The translations under genes and the position numbers were made by a program. The notes below the pieces were generated by a model, which saw nothing but the letters and a program-made list of their open reading frames with translations, had not been told where the DNA came from and did not search any database. Below, piece by piece: positions 46,048 to 56,700 of a stretch of DNA of 64,000 nt (within the stretch, counting starts at the first letter, position 1; each line of letters begins with the position of its first letter). The stretch spans positions 186,001 to 250,000 of the forward strand of contig JANSLP010000016.1 of NCBI GenBank assembly GCA_029298735.1. The letters are read 5' to 3'. The stretch comes from Ophiostoma sp. CBS 140.51. Its lineage: Eukaryota > Ascomycota > Sordariomycetes > Ophiostomatales > Ophiostomataceae.

Positions 46048-47489
46048 ATGTGGTCAATAAAAACACAGGCCGTGGTGGCCGGCTTGTTGGCAACGGGTGC
46101 CGTTGCTCAAAGTGCCACACAATTCAGCATCGACTCAATAGGTGGGTTTTCTGGAGCTTTCAAACGAGCCAGTGATTGTGAAGTTGTCTAACCCCTCACT
46201 TCCCAGACGCCATTAAGAAGTCTGCCAGCACACTCGCTTTCGATCTCGTCAAATACTACGACGGCAATGAGACCGGCCAGACCCCCGGCATCCTGCCCGG
46301 ACCACCGCCGGCTGGAGATTACTACTGGTGGGAGGGCGGTGCCGTGTGGGGCACGTTGATCGACTACTGGCACCTCACGGGCGACGACACCTACAACGAC
46401 ATTGTCATGGAGGCCATGATGTGGCAGACCGGGCCCAACGCCGACTACATGCCGCCCAACGTCACGGCTTCGCTGGGCAACGACGATCAAGGGTTCTGGG
46501 GCATGTCGGCCATGCTGGCGGCCGAAGTGAATTTCCCCAACCCGCCCGAGGACAAGCCGCAGTGGCTGGCACTGGCGCAAGCCGTATTCAATACGCAGGC
46601 CGAACCGGGCCGGCACGACGAGACGTGCAACGGCGGACTCCGGTGGCAGATCCCGATGCTCAACAATGGCTACAACTACAAAAACAGCATCGCCAACGGC
46701 TGCTTTTTCAACATTGGTGCGCGGCTCGCCCGCTACACGGAGAACACGACGTACACCGAGTGGGCCGAGAGCACGTGGGACTGGATTGTGGGCGTCGGGT
46801 ACATGGACGAGGACTACAACATTTACGACGGCGCGCACGTCGAGACCAACTGCACGGACATCAACAGGGCGCAGTTCTCGTATAACAGTGCCGTCTGGCT
46901 ACTGGGTGCGGCCTACATGTGGAACCACACCGAGGAAGCGAAGTGGCAGGAGCGTGTTGAGGGCTTGCTGAACCGCACCATTACCTTCTTCTTCCCGGAC
47001 GGCATCGCCTACGAGGTGGCCTGCGAGACCCACATGTCGTGCACGACGGACATGCTGAGCTACAAGGGCTACTTGCACCGGTGGATGGCGACGACGGCAC
47101 AGATTGCGCCGTACACGCACGACGCAATCATGGCCGTGCTGCAAACGTCGACGCAGGCGGCCATCAACCAGTGCACAGGCGGCGACGATGGACGCACGTG
47201 TGGGTTCCAGTGGAGCTCGGGCACCTTTGGTGGCAGTGTTGGTGCAGGCCAGACGATGAACGTGTTGGGAGCGGTGTCATCCCTCCTCATTGACGAGACG
47301 AGCGGCCCGGTCACAAACAAGACGGGCGGCACGAGTGTCGGCGACCCGAATGCAGGCAGCGGCAGCACGGACAACCCGACGGAGTTCAAGCCCATTACAA
47401 CGGGCGACCGGGCGGGTGCGGGCATCCTGACAGTGATTGTTCTGTCAGGCATCACCGGCCTGTTTGCCATGATGAGCTTTGGAGAGTAG
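46048..47489 (+). CDS. GH76 alpha-1,6-mannanase-like, GPI-anchored (Dcw1/Dfg5 family)
   Basis: Two exons (46048-46141 and 46207-47489, 65-nt intron) give 458 aa. Family members cleave or transglycosylate alpha-1,6-mannan, and Dfg5/Dcw1 types are thought to attach GPI proteins to the cell wall. A signal peptide fills residues 1-20 (VVAGLLATGAVAQ). The GH76 domain follows: GDYYWWEGGAVWGTLIDYW, the catalytic Asp pair in GNDDQGFWGM, CNGGLRW, NGCFFNIGARLARYT and CGFQW. About ten NxT/S sequons fit secretion. The C-terminus has a Gly/Ser/Thr-rich stretch and a final hydrophobic segment (GILTVIVLSGITGLFAMMSF), as expected for GPI attachment. Exon 1 carries little beyond the signal peptide. Confidence 0.93.
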
Positions 47490-47991
47490 GGGGTCGTTCA
47501 CTTTGTTTTATCCGTTTTATTTCACCGAGTTTGTCGACTTGTACATAGGTTTCTTTTGTTTTGGGCGTCTATGGACCTTGGAGATTGGAAGCATGCTTTG
47601 GCGTTTTTACTTTCTTTATCTTTCTTTATTTGCATAATTGTTTTCACTACTATTTCCATCTCATTTTCATTGGACAATAAACAAATATTACTATTTTCAT
47701 TCAATTTTCATATAACTTTAGCTGTTTATTCATGTTTCCTGTACGGAGTATTTACAGCTTATGTGACGTCCCCGCTGAAAAAGGGGTTGCAGCGACAACC
47801 GTGCGTTTCAGAATTTTGAACGACGAAGCTCCAAATGTTGGATTGGATTACGTTGTGCTGTTCTCCTCACTTCTTTCGTGCATGCGACTACGAGTTCCAA
47901 AGCAACAATTGATAGGATCAGGCACTGCGACCGAAAGCTATATATACGGTCAATTTACTCGCATTTTATTCATTTTATTTCTCTTCCCGCC
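47490..47991. other. Intergenic, 0.5 kb
   Basis: The 3' flank of the GH76 gene, AT-rich at about 47600-47740, then the promoter of the MYND gene with the TATA-like element listed separately. No gene. Confidence 0.5.
47939..47944 (+). promoter_or_regulatory. TATA-like element before the MYND gene
   Basis: The sequence ctatatatacgg lies about 48 nt before the ATG at 47992. The position is close for a TATA box unless the leader is very short. Weak evidence. Confidence 0.3.
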
Positions 47992-48732
47992 ATGACATTC
48001 CCCGACCTCACCGATCGCAGCCTCTTTCCTCCATTTCTGGAGTTGCCAGAGGATGATGGGACACAAGCACAGTCCGGAGGAGATGTCGTCCTCCTCGCCC
48101 AAGTCAAGGACAACATGACAATCACGAAGCCGACACTTGTCCTGACCGACCGTGACGGCACCGGTTTCGCGCTCGTGTTTGACGGTCTCGAGCGCGACAG
48201 TCTCGACCTGGGCAAGCTGGGACTCAAGAAGGGAGCTACAGCCGTCATCAAGGGCGCTAGGCAGACTGTGCCCGCCCAGAGCGGCGACGATTCGTTGACG
48301 GCCAAGGCGGCCCGGCGGCCGTTTATGCGTGTAGCACTAGGGCAGGCGCATACTGTGCTGGCTGTCCCCACTGGACTGGAGCAGACGATAGCCATTGCCG
48401 GCAAGCTACGGCCACGGCAGGAGCAGGCCCAGAAGGAAGGATATCAGCAGTGCGAGGCATGCGGCGCGGCAGGTGCGTCTACGGGAACAGCGAGTGGAGA
48501 CACAGCGTCGTCGGCAGGCACGACCGCCGCCTCACCGGCCAAGAAGCTCCTCAAGTGCACAGGCTGCGGTCAGGCATGGTATTGCGATAGGGTAGGACAT
48601 CTCCGTTCTTTTCATTAACATTTGAACTGCTTACTGACTTCTTGACAGACCTGCCAGACAGCCGGCTGGAGCGGCGGGCACAAGTCTGAGTGCAAAGCCC
48701 TCAAGGCGTTGACGGCCATCTGGGCTGAGTGA
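47992..48732 (+). CDS. MYND zinc-finger protein, 227 aa
   Basis: Two exons (47992-48591 and 48649-48732, 57-nt intron with GTAGGA donor and GACAG acceptor). The intron falls inside the finger. The MYND finger is at the C-terminus, with ligands Cys154, Cys157, Cys189, Cys192, Cys198, Cys202, His211 and Cys215; MYND fingers usually mediate protein-protein contacts. Between the second and third Cys is an Ala/Ser/Gly/Thr-rich loop of 31 residues, much longer than the usual spacing. The N-terminal 150 residues look folded (VVLLAQVKDNMTITKPTLVLTD, GFALVFDG, KKGATAVIKGARQ), but I do not recognise the fold beyond a resemblance to MYND proteins of filamentous fungi. Without splicing the finger would be cut after Cys198, so the intron is well supported. 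Confidence 0.88.
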
Positions 48733-49564
48733 CAAGTGGAGGGGTGGTTTCGATGAGAAAACATGTAAGATACGACGAGATGAATTGACTTTCAAGTTTA
48801 AAAGCCCTCCTTGACCAGAGAAAAACGATCACAGACGATGAACAACGTGGTTGTCAGAGAAGAGAGTGAGCTACCATCTTCAGGCACACGATTTGGCGAT
48901 GCGGGTTTCCTTTTCCGGCAGGTCCCGCGTTGGTGAACCCTCCATGTAGCGACAGGCGCCGAGTTTACAGTGATTACAGGGGCTATGTGGCCCGTCACGG
49001 CGGACAAACAATGCGGGCCTACACCACTCTCAAGGCCGTCTTCCCTTCGTTCTTTGCGCGGTTCTGGCGCGGTTCGTTCGTTCACCGCCTTCCCCAGCTT
49101 TTCCCTGCCCCTCACAAAGCTCGCTCAGAAGTCCGGGCCAGCATTATCCGGCGACGAATCAGTGCGATGACCTGCCACGCAAGCTGCCCCAAACTGCGCC
49201 AAAACCCGCTAAGGCGACCAAAAAACAGCACCCAGCCATGAGCATGTCAAAACGGCACTAATGAATAACTCCTAGGGGACCACACCACATGGGGGAAGAA
49301 GAAGGAAAGAGAGGGGAAGAAGGACGGGGAGTAAGACAGGAAGATCATGAGGAGGAGTGAGATATAAGGTGGAGGAGGTCGAGCTGTTTATTCTTGCTCC
49401 TCTTTTGTTTGGTTTCTCGTCTTCATTTTATTGTACTGTCATACCTCTCTGTGCATGTGCCCTGTATTTACAGCATCGTCGCCTGTACTCTCACTTACAC
49501 CAAATCAGGTCTCATATTCGACCTCACTTACAACCTCTTTTCTCACACACCAACCCACGCCACA
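48733..49564. other. Intergenic, 0.8 kb
   Basis: Upstream region of the alpha/beta hydrolase gene. The last 60 nt before its ATG are rich in C, A and T (cacacaccaacccacgccaca), typical of a fungal leader. No gene. Confidence 0.5.
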
Positions 49565-50650
49565 ATGAAGCTCAAGGAGACCCCCGAGTACATCACCCTC
49601 AACGACCCAGAGGGCAAGGGCGGCCCCCGCAACGGCCACTATGCCGAGCTCGACCCCCACTTCGCCGCCGCCCGCGAGGGTGCCGAGGCCATCATGGCCA
49701 CGCTCTGGAACGCCGACGACTGGGAGACGTTCCGCAACAACTGGAAGGGCGAGGCGCCGCTGCCCGAGGGCACGCCGAAGCTGGGCGAGGATGTGGAGGA
49801 GTCGTACATTAAGGTGCCGGCACGGGATGGACACCAAATCGAGTTGAAGGTGTTGAAGTCGGCCAAACACACCAAGTCTGCCGCAACGGCCGACGACACG
49901 ATTGTGGTCCTGCGCATGCATGGCGGCGGCTGGGCCATTGGCTGGCACAACACGGAGATTATCGAGAACCACCATGCGGCGAGTCACCCCAACGTGGTGC
50001 TTGTCAGCATTGACTACCGCCTGGCACCGGAGCATCCCTTCCCGACCCCCCTTAACGACTGCGTCGATGTTTTCAAGTGGGTCAAGGCCAATGCCCGCGA
50101 GAAGCTGTTTGCCAACCCCGACAAGATTGTGCTGTTGGGCGGCAGTGCTGGTTCTGGTTTGTCCCTGGGGCTGGCCTTGAAGGCCCGCGACGAGAAGATT
50201 GGCGGCATCATTGCCCTGGCTCTGGACTGGCCCACGGGCGCTCACCCCAAGTTCTTCCCTGAGCTGCGCGAAAAGTTTGGCTACGAGCTGGACAGCTACT
50301 CGCAGGTGCCTCAGGGTGTCGTGGCGGGCGCGTTAATCATGGAGTTCTTCTTGGATGCCTACACGCCCAACGTCCAGCGCGACCAGGACCACTCCCCTCT
50401 GCTAGCCGAGACCTTCGCTGGTCTGCCGCCTGCTTTCCTCCAGATTGCTGGTTTCGACCCTCTGCGTGACGAGGGTCTGGCGGTTGCCGAGAAGCTGCAG
50501 CGCGGCGGTGTGCCTACCGAAGTCCACGTCTACCGTGGTCTGCCGCACTGCTTCTCCATGCTCTTCACCGACCTGCCCCAGGCCAAGGACTACCAGGCCC
50601 GCCAGAATGCGTTCCTCGAGAAGACTATCAAGCTGGCCAATGCCAAGTAA
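49565..50650 (+). CDS. HSL-type alpha/beta hydrolase
   Basis: A 361-aa single-exon protein of the hormone-sensitive-lipase branch of alpha/beta hydrolases, which cleave short acyl esters or related substrates. The oxyanion motif HGGGW is at 119-123, then SIDYRLAPEHPFP. The nucleophile elbow is GGSAG with Ser194 (the usual Asp before Ser is Gly here). The acid is probably Asp298 in FDPLRDEG, and the catalytic His is His328 in GLPHCF. There is no signal peptide, so the enzyme should be intracellular. Substrate is unknown; homologues in fungi include arylesterases and secondary-metabolite tailoring hydrolases, but no such cluster is next to it. The ATG is chosen for its leader context; the frame is open upstream, but that sequence is unlike protein. 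Confidence 0.91.
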   Translation: MKLKETPEYITLNDPEGKGGPRNGHYAELDPHFAAAREGAEAIMATLWNADDWETFRNNWKGEAPLPEGTPKLGEDVEESYIKVPARDGHQIELKVLKSAKHTKSAATADDTIVVLRMHGGGWAIGWHNTEIIENHHAASHPNVVLVSIDYRLAPEHPFPTPLNDCVDVFKWVKANAREKLFANPDKIVLLGGSAGSGLSLGLALKARDEKIGGIIALALDWPTGAHPKFFPELREKFGYELDSYSQVPQGVVAGALIMEFFLDAYTPNVQRDQDHSPLLAETFAGLPPAFLQIAGFDPLRDEGLAVAEKLQRGGVPTEVHVYRGLPHCFSMLFTDLPQAKDYQARQNAFLEKTIKLANAK

Positions 50651-51186
50651 AGAAGGAAACGGAGAAGGTCACAAAATAAGACGGGGCACAGAAGGACGAC
50701 TCATACGAAAGAAATGCTCATATGCTATGTATATACTAAAAATGAATCCATGTAAACACACGACAAACACACAATGCTATCCATGATGCTTATCGCGCGG
50801 TGCTCGAAGGAATCTCGACGTGCTTGCTCTATCCCAAGCAGCAGCAGGTGAACCAAGTAACAATGCATCCACTCTCTTCTCTCTCTGCTCTTGGCCAGAG
50901 ATAAACATGCTCGTCATAAGAATAAGAGAAAGAAAACAAAAGCGATAGAAACAAAATGAACAAGAAGGAAAAGAAACAGGATAAAAGTCAAAATCGGGTA
51001 AATACATAATCATCAAAACGTCGTCATCACAGGTCATCTGTTGGCTTCGTACCATCTGCCGTCGTCGTACCATCCGTCGTCGTCGTACCATCTGTCGTCG
51101 TCGTACCATCCGTCGTCTGCATTTGCGTCTGTGTAATCGGTTGATGCGTACGCGTCCGATACATTTGTGTCCACTGCCGCGGGCCA
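50651..51186. other. Convergent 3' region with minisatellite
   Basis: The hydrolase and glutaminase genes converge here. Contains the 18-bp tandem repeat listed separately. No gene; the minus-strand frame over this region is a shadow with an Arg-rich repeat. Confidence 0.5.
51048..51119. repeat. Four-copy 18-bp minisatellite
   Basis: Four contiguous units of the form cgtaccatcygtcgtcgt, differing at one to three positions. It begins about 70 bp beyond the glutaminase stop codon, so it probably lies in the 3' UTR of that gene. Confidence 0.9.
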
Positions 51187-53746
51187 CTATTTCGGCAGCG
51201 CCAGGAGCGCGAAGAACCCGCCCAGGACAGGCCGGTTGATAAAGGTCGGGCCGCCCGTCGGGAACTCGCCTGTTATCGCGTCGTACAAATCTGAGAGGGG
51301 CCGGTTGGTAGGCGTGCCCTCCACAAACCGAACAAGGTGCTCGTGGATCTGGCTGCGCACATCCGGTGCCGCAACGGCCGCCGCAAAACACTGCCAGTCG
51401 GACTTGGCCCAGCTATGACGCGTGTCCAGAGGTACGCCATAATTTTCCATGATGGTGCCGTAAAAGTTGCTTTGCATGTCGTAAACCCAGTCCGGTACAA
51501 AATCGAGTCCGAGCAGCTTGTCCGCGTAAATGTTGTACAAGAGGCCGTGTGAGTCGGGCTCGTTATAGGCAAGCGTTGTGTGTGGAGGGTCGGATGCGTT
51601 GTTGACTCCGAGACCTGCCCAGGTCTGCACGTACTGCATTGACGTGTTCAGGTACTGCTCGCTAATCTGGTTGGCGTTGACAATGCCGCTAAGACCAGCA
51701 ATCTCTGACATGGCACGCACGCCAATGATGCCCTTGAGTGCCAGGTTGGTCTGGTTCGCCAGAGCGCCGGCAAAGTCGTCCGTCGACAGCTGGTAGTCCG
51801 GAATCAACGAGTCGTTGACCAAGAACTGCGCCCACTGGTTCAGCAAGGGCCAGTGCTTTGCCAGGTAGTCCGAGTCCTTCGCCCGAAGCGCATATGCCAG
51901 TGTCATAATGATCATGTTACCACATTCTTCGACCGGCATGGCTTCGTCGTTGCCATTGGGGAAACCGACGGCGTTGGGGAAGAAACCCAGATCGTGAATC
52001 GACCACGGGTTCGGGTAGTGACCGCTCTCTTGGTTCTCAAACAGAGGGTCTAGCAACAGCTTTAACAGCTCGGGATTCAGGTACAGGAAAATCGGGTGTG
52101 CGGGGAAGATCACGTCCACCGTCTGGATGTCACCATCGGAGCTGATCTCCTTGAGGAAGAGGTAGTTTTGGCGCGAGCCATGGGCGACCTGCAGCGAGCC
52201 AAACACCTGGCGCACGGCCAGTGTTGTCAGCGAGGCGTAGTCCTGGCCGCCGGCATCGAAGGCATCGTTGTGGATCTTGGAGTCGAGCAGCTGGGCATCG
52301 TGGGTCTCGATGTCCCAGTTGAAGTAGAAAGCCGACAGAGCATCTTCGGCAGAGGTGTACACGGTCGACCACAACGCAGTGAGAGCTTCGGGGCTGGTGC
52401 TGTTGCCCTGGAAGTTGATGACTTGGTCTTGGGCAAGGCCAACGGTGAAGAGAACGTCCTGTTCGTCGAGGACGGAGCCAAAGTCGCGGGCAAAGGCAAA
52501 CACGGGCCTAATAAGAGAAAAGGAAAAGGGTTAGAGCAATGTTTAACAATAATGGTGTAAGCCAACGCAGACCAATGGAAAGAGCTCTCGTTGACCAAAG
52601 GACGCTAGGATCGTAGTGCCCGTGGGGGAATGAGGCCATACCAGTCGTCGCCGATCGATCTAAAGGTAGTATCAATGGTGTTATCGAGGCGGCCATTGTT
52701 GATGAACATCTCTCTGGTGTCGGTGTCCGGACAGCCGGTACGATACGTCACCTAGAGGCAAACTGGTCAGCAACAGGTATCGATGGTAAAACAGACAAAC
52801 AAAGTCGTCCTGTGATGAAGTTGTACAGCAAAAATTGGAGAAGCTACTTACACCGGCGTTTGCAGCTGTTCCGTAGTACCAATTGCCCCAAAGTGCCATG
52901 TCCGAAGCCTCAGCAAAGACTGTATTCTTGGTCAAGGTGAACTTGTGGAATGCGAGACCATCGTTGAGTCCGTTGGACCAGTTGATTGCTTGTTGTGTAT
53001 CGGCGCCAGCCCATTCTGGTAAAAAAGAAGAAAAAAGAAGGTGTGAATTAGCCAATGGTTCCAAATTGAATAGTCGAAATGGTGTAAGTGGTCATAACCG
53101 CGCGACATCCGTTTCAAGTCACCGTGGCCACGAATTCCTCACGTGCAGCCAATGGAACTGCGTCGAGGAGACGAAAAAGCAAAAGGGAAAACTAGCTCAC
53201 CACCGGAAATGTCCGAGTAGACCTGCACCTCGTGATGGTCGCCATCGGCAGATTCGACAGAGGCCTGTAGGTAGGAGAATTGCATCGATTGTTGTAGGAG
53301 GTCGGTAGGATGAACAGGAGAGAGGAATGTGGCAGTCAGGGTGACCTTGCCGTCCACATCAAAGGTAAAGGTGCTCTTGGTCGCGGTGTATTCAAAGGCT
53401 GTCTGGGTTACAACATTGGGGCTGGTGGCACCGCCCATCCAGTTGTATGTGACATTGTCAACACGGATGAAGCCTTGCCATCCTGTGGTCTGGTCACTGT
53501 TGGAGCAGTTAGTATAGAGCACAAAGTCAACAAAGGGGGCTTCAACAATACTTGCGCCCAGAACCGCGGCCAGTTGCCGGGAAGAAGTCCGCCGGAATCG
53601 CCGTTCAGCCAGGTGCTCAAGTAGGGAGACCGGACGGCAAGCGGAATTGCAGGAGGTCGTAGGGGTGAGAAAGTCGAGTCCGATGCAACTGGTGCAACGG
53701 CAACCAGCAGAGTTAGGAGCGTGGATATGAGGGTTCTGGCCGCCAT
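51187..53746 (-). CDS. gtaA: Secreted glutaminase, GtaA family
   Basis: Five exons (53552-53746, 53201-53489, 52852-53015, 52642-52751, 51187-52507) give 692 aa, close to Aspergillus GtaA. GtaA-type enzymes hydrolyse glutamine to glutamate and ammonia outside the cell. The N-terminus is a signal peptide (TLISTLLTLLVAVAPVASD). The DUF5127-like N-domain has PPAIPLAVRSPYLSTWL and GWQGFIRVDNVTYNWMG. The DUF4965 and DUF1793 regions hold WALxF-type segments (ADMALWGNWYY appears as DMALWGNWYY), VFAFARDFG, HNDAFDAGGQDYASLTTLAVRQVFG, FPAHPIFLYLNPEL, PNPWSIHDLG, MPVEECGNM and HSWAKSDWQCF. Several NxT/S sequons fit secretion. Exon 2 must use an acceptor 7 nt beyond the first AG, since the nearer one would start the exon with TGA. 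Confidence 0.93.
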
Positions 53747-56700
53747 GGTGTAGATCTATTTCAGCGACTATGCATATCAAAGGAGCGGAAGGGAAGAGGA
53801 GATCTATGGGACCGGAGAGAAGGGGGAGACAAAATAATGATAAAAGGGCACGGGGAAACAGAGTAGCCAGGAGTCAAAACGGCCAGGAAGGGGAAGGGCC
53901 AAGTTAAGAAGGAAGCGTTGGCACAACCGGGGACCTGGACCTGGATATGCAAGTGACAAGACGGGCAAGAGCGAACGGGCAAGTGCACAGACGAGGGGCA
54001 AAAGGAACGAAGAAGCTACAAAACAAAACAAAAAAGGATGGAAAAGAGGCAAGAAGGGAAAGGGAGACCGGTCATATATGGTCAACGACGCCGGTCGAAA
54101 CTACCCCGGACAGCTCTTCATGTTGTACTTGCTCTTTCCTATTTCCTCATGTTCCTTTGCGCTTTCCCGTTTTGAATATTCTTTTCTCCTTCTTTCCCCG
54201 GACACAACATCTCAAGTTGGAAGGAGGCAATGACCGCAGCTAGCCAAGCGCCGAGACGGAAGCCCATCGTTGCAGCTGTTACAGCTTTCTTGCAGCTACG
54301 ACCCAGGCCACCTGCCTGGCCCGGTGATGCACCAAACAAGCGATGCTGTTGGACCGCACGTGCTCCACGCACTTTGTACAAGCGGCCTACCACGGCAGGA
54401 ACCAAATCTGGGGCAGGAACCAAGCACACAAGTCAAAACGTACAAACTCAAGAAGCGTGGGTGACAAAAGGAAGACCAAAAGGAAGACCAAGAACAAAAA
54501 CGACGCGGAGAAACGATGAACGAAGAGTCACCTTCCACAACTGGCCTGTCGTACGTCGAGCACAAATGCAATGCACAAGATGCGGCCGATCCATCTCTCC
54601 GCCGCTCATGTGAGCCACCTCAAGAACAAGAGAGAGAGAGAGACGAAAGTATCAGCCAAGAGCCGGAGTCAGACGGCCGAAGAGAGTCAAGATCAAGACA
54701 CCCTTGGAAGAAATGAAAAGTGAGCGCATGGCCCCCGGCCGATGCGCTTAACTCGTGAGAAGAGCACGCGGTGGGCTGGACACGCGCTTGCTCAACACTT
54801 TGCGCACATCTTGGCCGAAACGGGTGTAATGAAAAAGGTGGTCATCATGGAGTGAGTGACGAGGATTCAAGAAAGTTAGAAAAAAAAACACGGCAACGCG
54901 GAGAGACCCTTGTTCCTGTCCACACACATCGTCTTTCTCCGTATCCTCCGCATCGTAACGATGCAGATCTAGATCGGTGTGTTGCCTCTAAATTAGAGTT
55001 GGGGACAATTCGGAGCAACGTGTCCCATAATGGCGCCGAATCTGGCCTTTTAAGGAGATTCTCAACCGTGCATTCGCGCGAAATCCAACCATATATCGGC
55101 CCGGGGCCGGGGTCCTTCCAGGGCTGGATCTGCAGGCGCCGAGTTCGCACCCAGTGCAGAGAAACGGCTTGTGATATCAAGTTGCAAAAGGAGCAAAAAG
55201 AGAGGACGGCAAAAAGAAGGTTATTTAGTTAGTGACTAGATTTCGCGATTTCGCGTAAATGTTGTTCGCGTTTCATACATACCGGGTGTCGTCCTCGTTC
55301 ATCTCCTGCTGCAGCCAGGATGGCGTCACTGTTCTCTGGTTGGTGATTTCGGCACACCCTCCAGATCGCCAATGACACCCTTCGGAGATGGGACCATGCG
55401 ACTGTGAGTGCAAGACATAAGATGCGTGCCGCTTGTGTCGCAAAACCAGCTTCCTCTTTCTGCGTCTCTTTTGCAACTATTCGAGTTCCTTCGGGTCTGC
55501 TGGACTGGCCCGGTGGCTTGCGCATCTCACCAGTCGGCTGTCCTGCTGCCCTTCTTGGCTTGCCCAACCACGGCTGTGCCTCGTGCATTGTCTTGAGTGC
55601 CGGTGCAACCATCTTCCGCGGAGGATTTGCCTCTCACACACGGTATCGTAGATGCATCGGGCATGCTGCTGTTAGTTTTTCAGTCGTCAACATCTTCTCC
55701 TTTCTCCTTTTTCTTTCGGCCAAATTTTGACCCTTGTATCTATGCATTTTGATCCTTGATACCTCTTTTTTCTATTTTCTTACTCGTTTCCTTTTTGTGT
55801 GCGCTTTCCTGGTTCACTCTTCGGTCGGCCATTTTTTGTGCTACCTTGGGATGCTGTGCCGCACGGGAATAGAGGGACGAAATAGGATGGAGGGAAAAGG
55901 TTGGGATATTCTGTGCCGCACGACTCGTCGATCCCCGTTCATCTGAACGTGTCGATCTCTCCGAGAGAGCCGTCCGGGAAAGGGAAAAAAAACCGACATT
56001 TTCGGGGAATGTCGCTGCAATTATGTCAGTCATTGATGTCAAACCTTTGTTTCTTCCTCTATTCACCATCTTATGTTTCTTTTTTACGTCGCATTTTGCT
56101 CACACTTTTTTCTCGCTGGGCGAGCTTCTTGGCTTCAACTGTACTCGATGAACACGTCTCGGCTACTTGCATCACACGCATGTTGCAACAGGACCTTATG
56201 CAACCAGTCACGTTTGCGGGGGATGTTTTTGGAGGGGGTTCGAGGGTCAAGTGGAACACAAAACGGCTGTCGCTGGTTGAGGCGGGAGCATACCTGGTGA
56301 CATGGACTAAGGCCAAGGAGAAGGTCAAGGCAGATGACTTTTTTGCAATATGCGCATTTCTTGTTGTTCTTGTCGTCTGTTGTTTTCATCGTTCTTGTCG
56401 CACTCAGTGAGCTTGGTGCACAGTCTGTGTAAATACAGTGCCGAGAAACGATGGGGCGATATCTTCTTCAGAAGTGTATGATGATTGACTTGGAGATGCG
56501 ATGTAGTGAATTGCTAGAAACCTTTGAGGCTCTCAGACCTTACCGTGAGAAGTGATTGTCTCAGGGGCCGCCGTTTGACCTTCGTTCCTGCCGTAACACG
56601 TCATTGTAACCTGACGAAAGAAGAAAGAGGTTGTCGGTATGTATCGTGGTTTCCCAATTTAGAAGCATGCCATCACCATCGTACCTTCCTACCCCTTTTG

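Noticed and set aside
49565..53746. A secondary-metabolite or catabolic cluster around the hydrolase and glutaminase
   Set aside because: No polyketide synthase, peptide synthetase, terpene synthase, transporter or pathway regulator is nearby.
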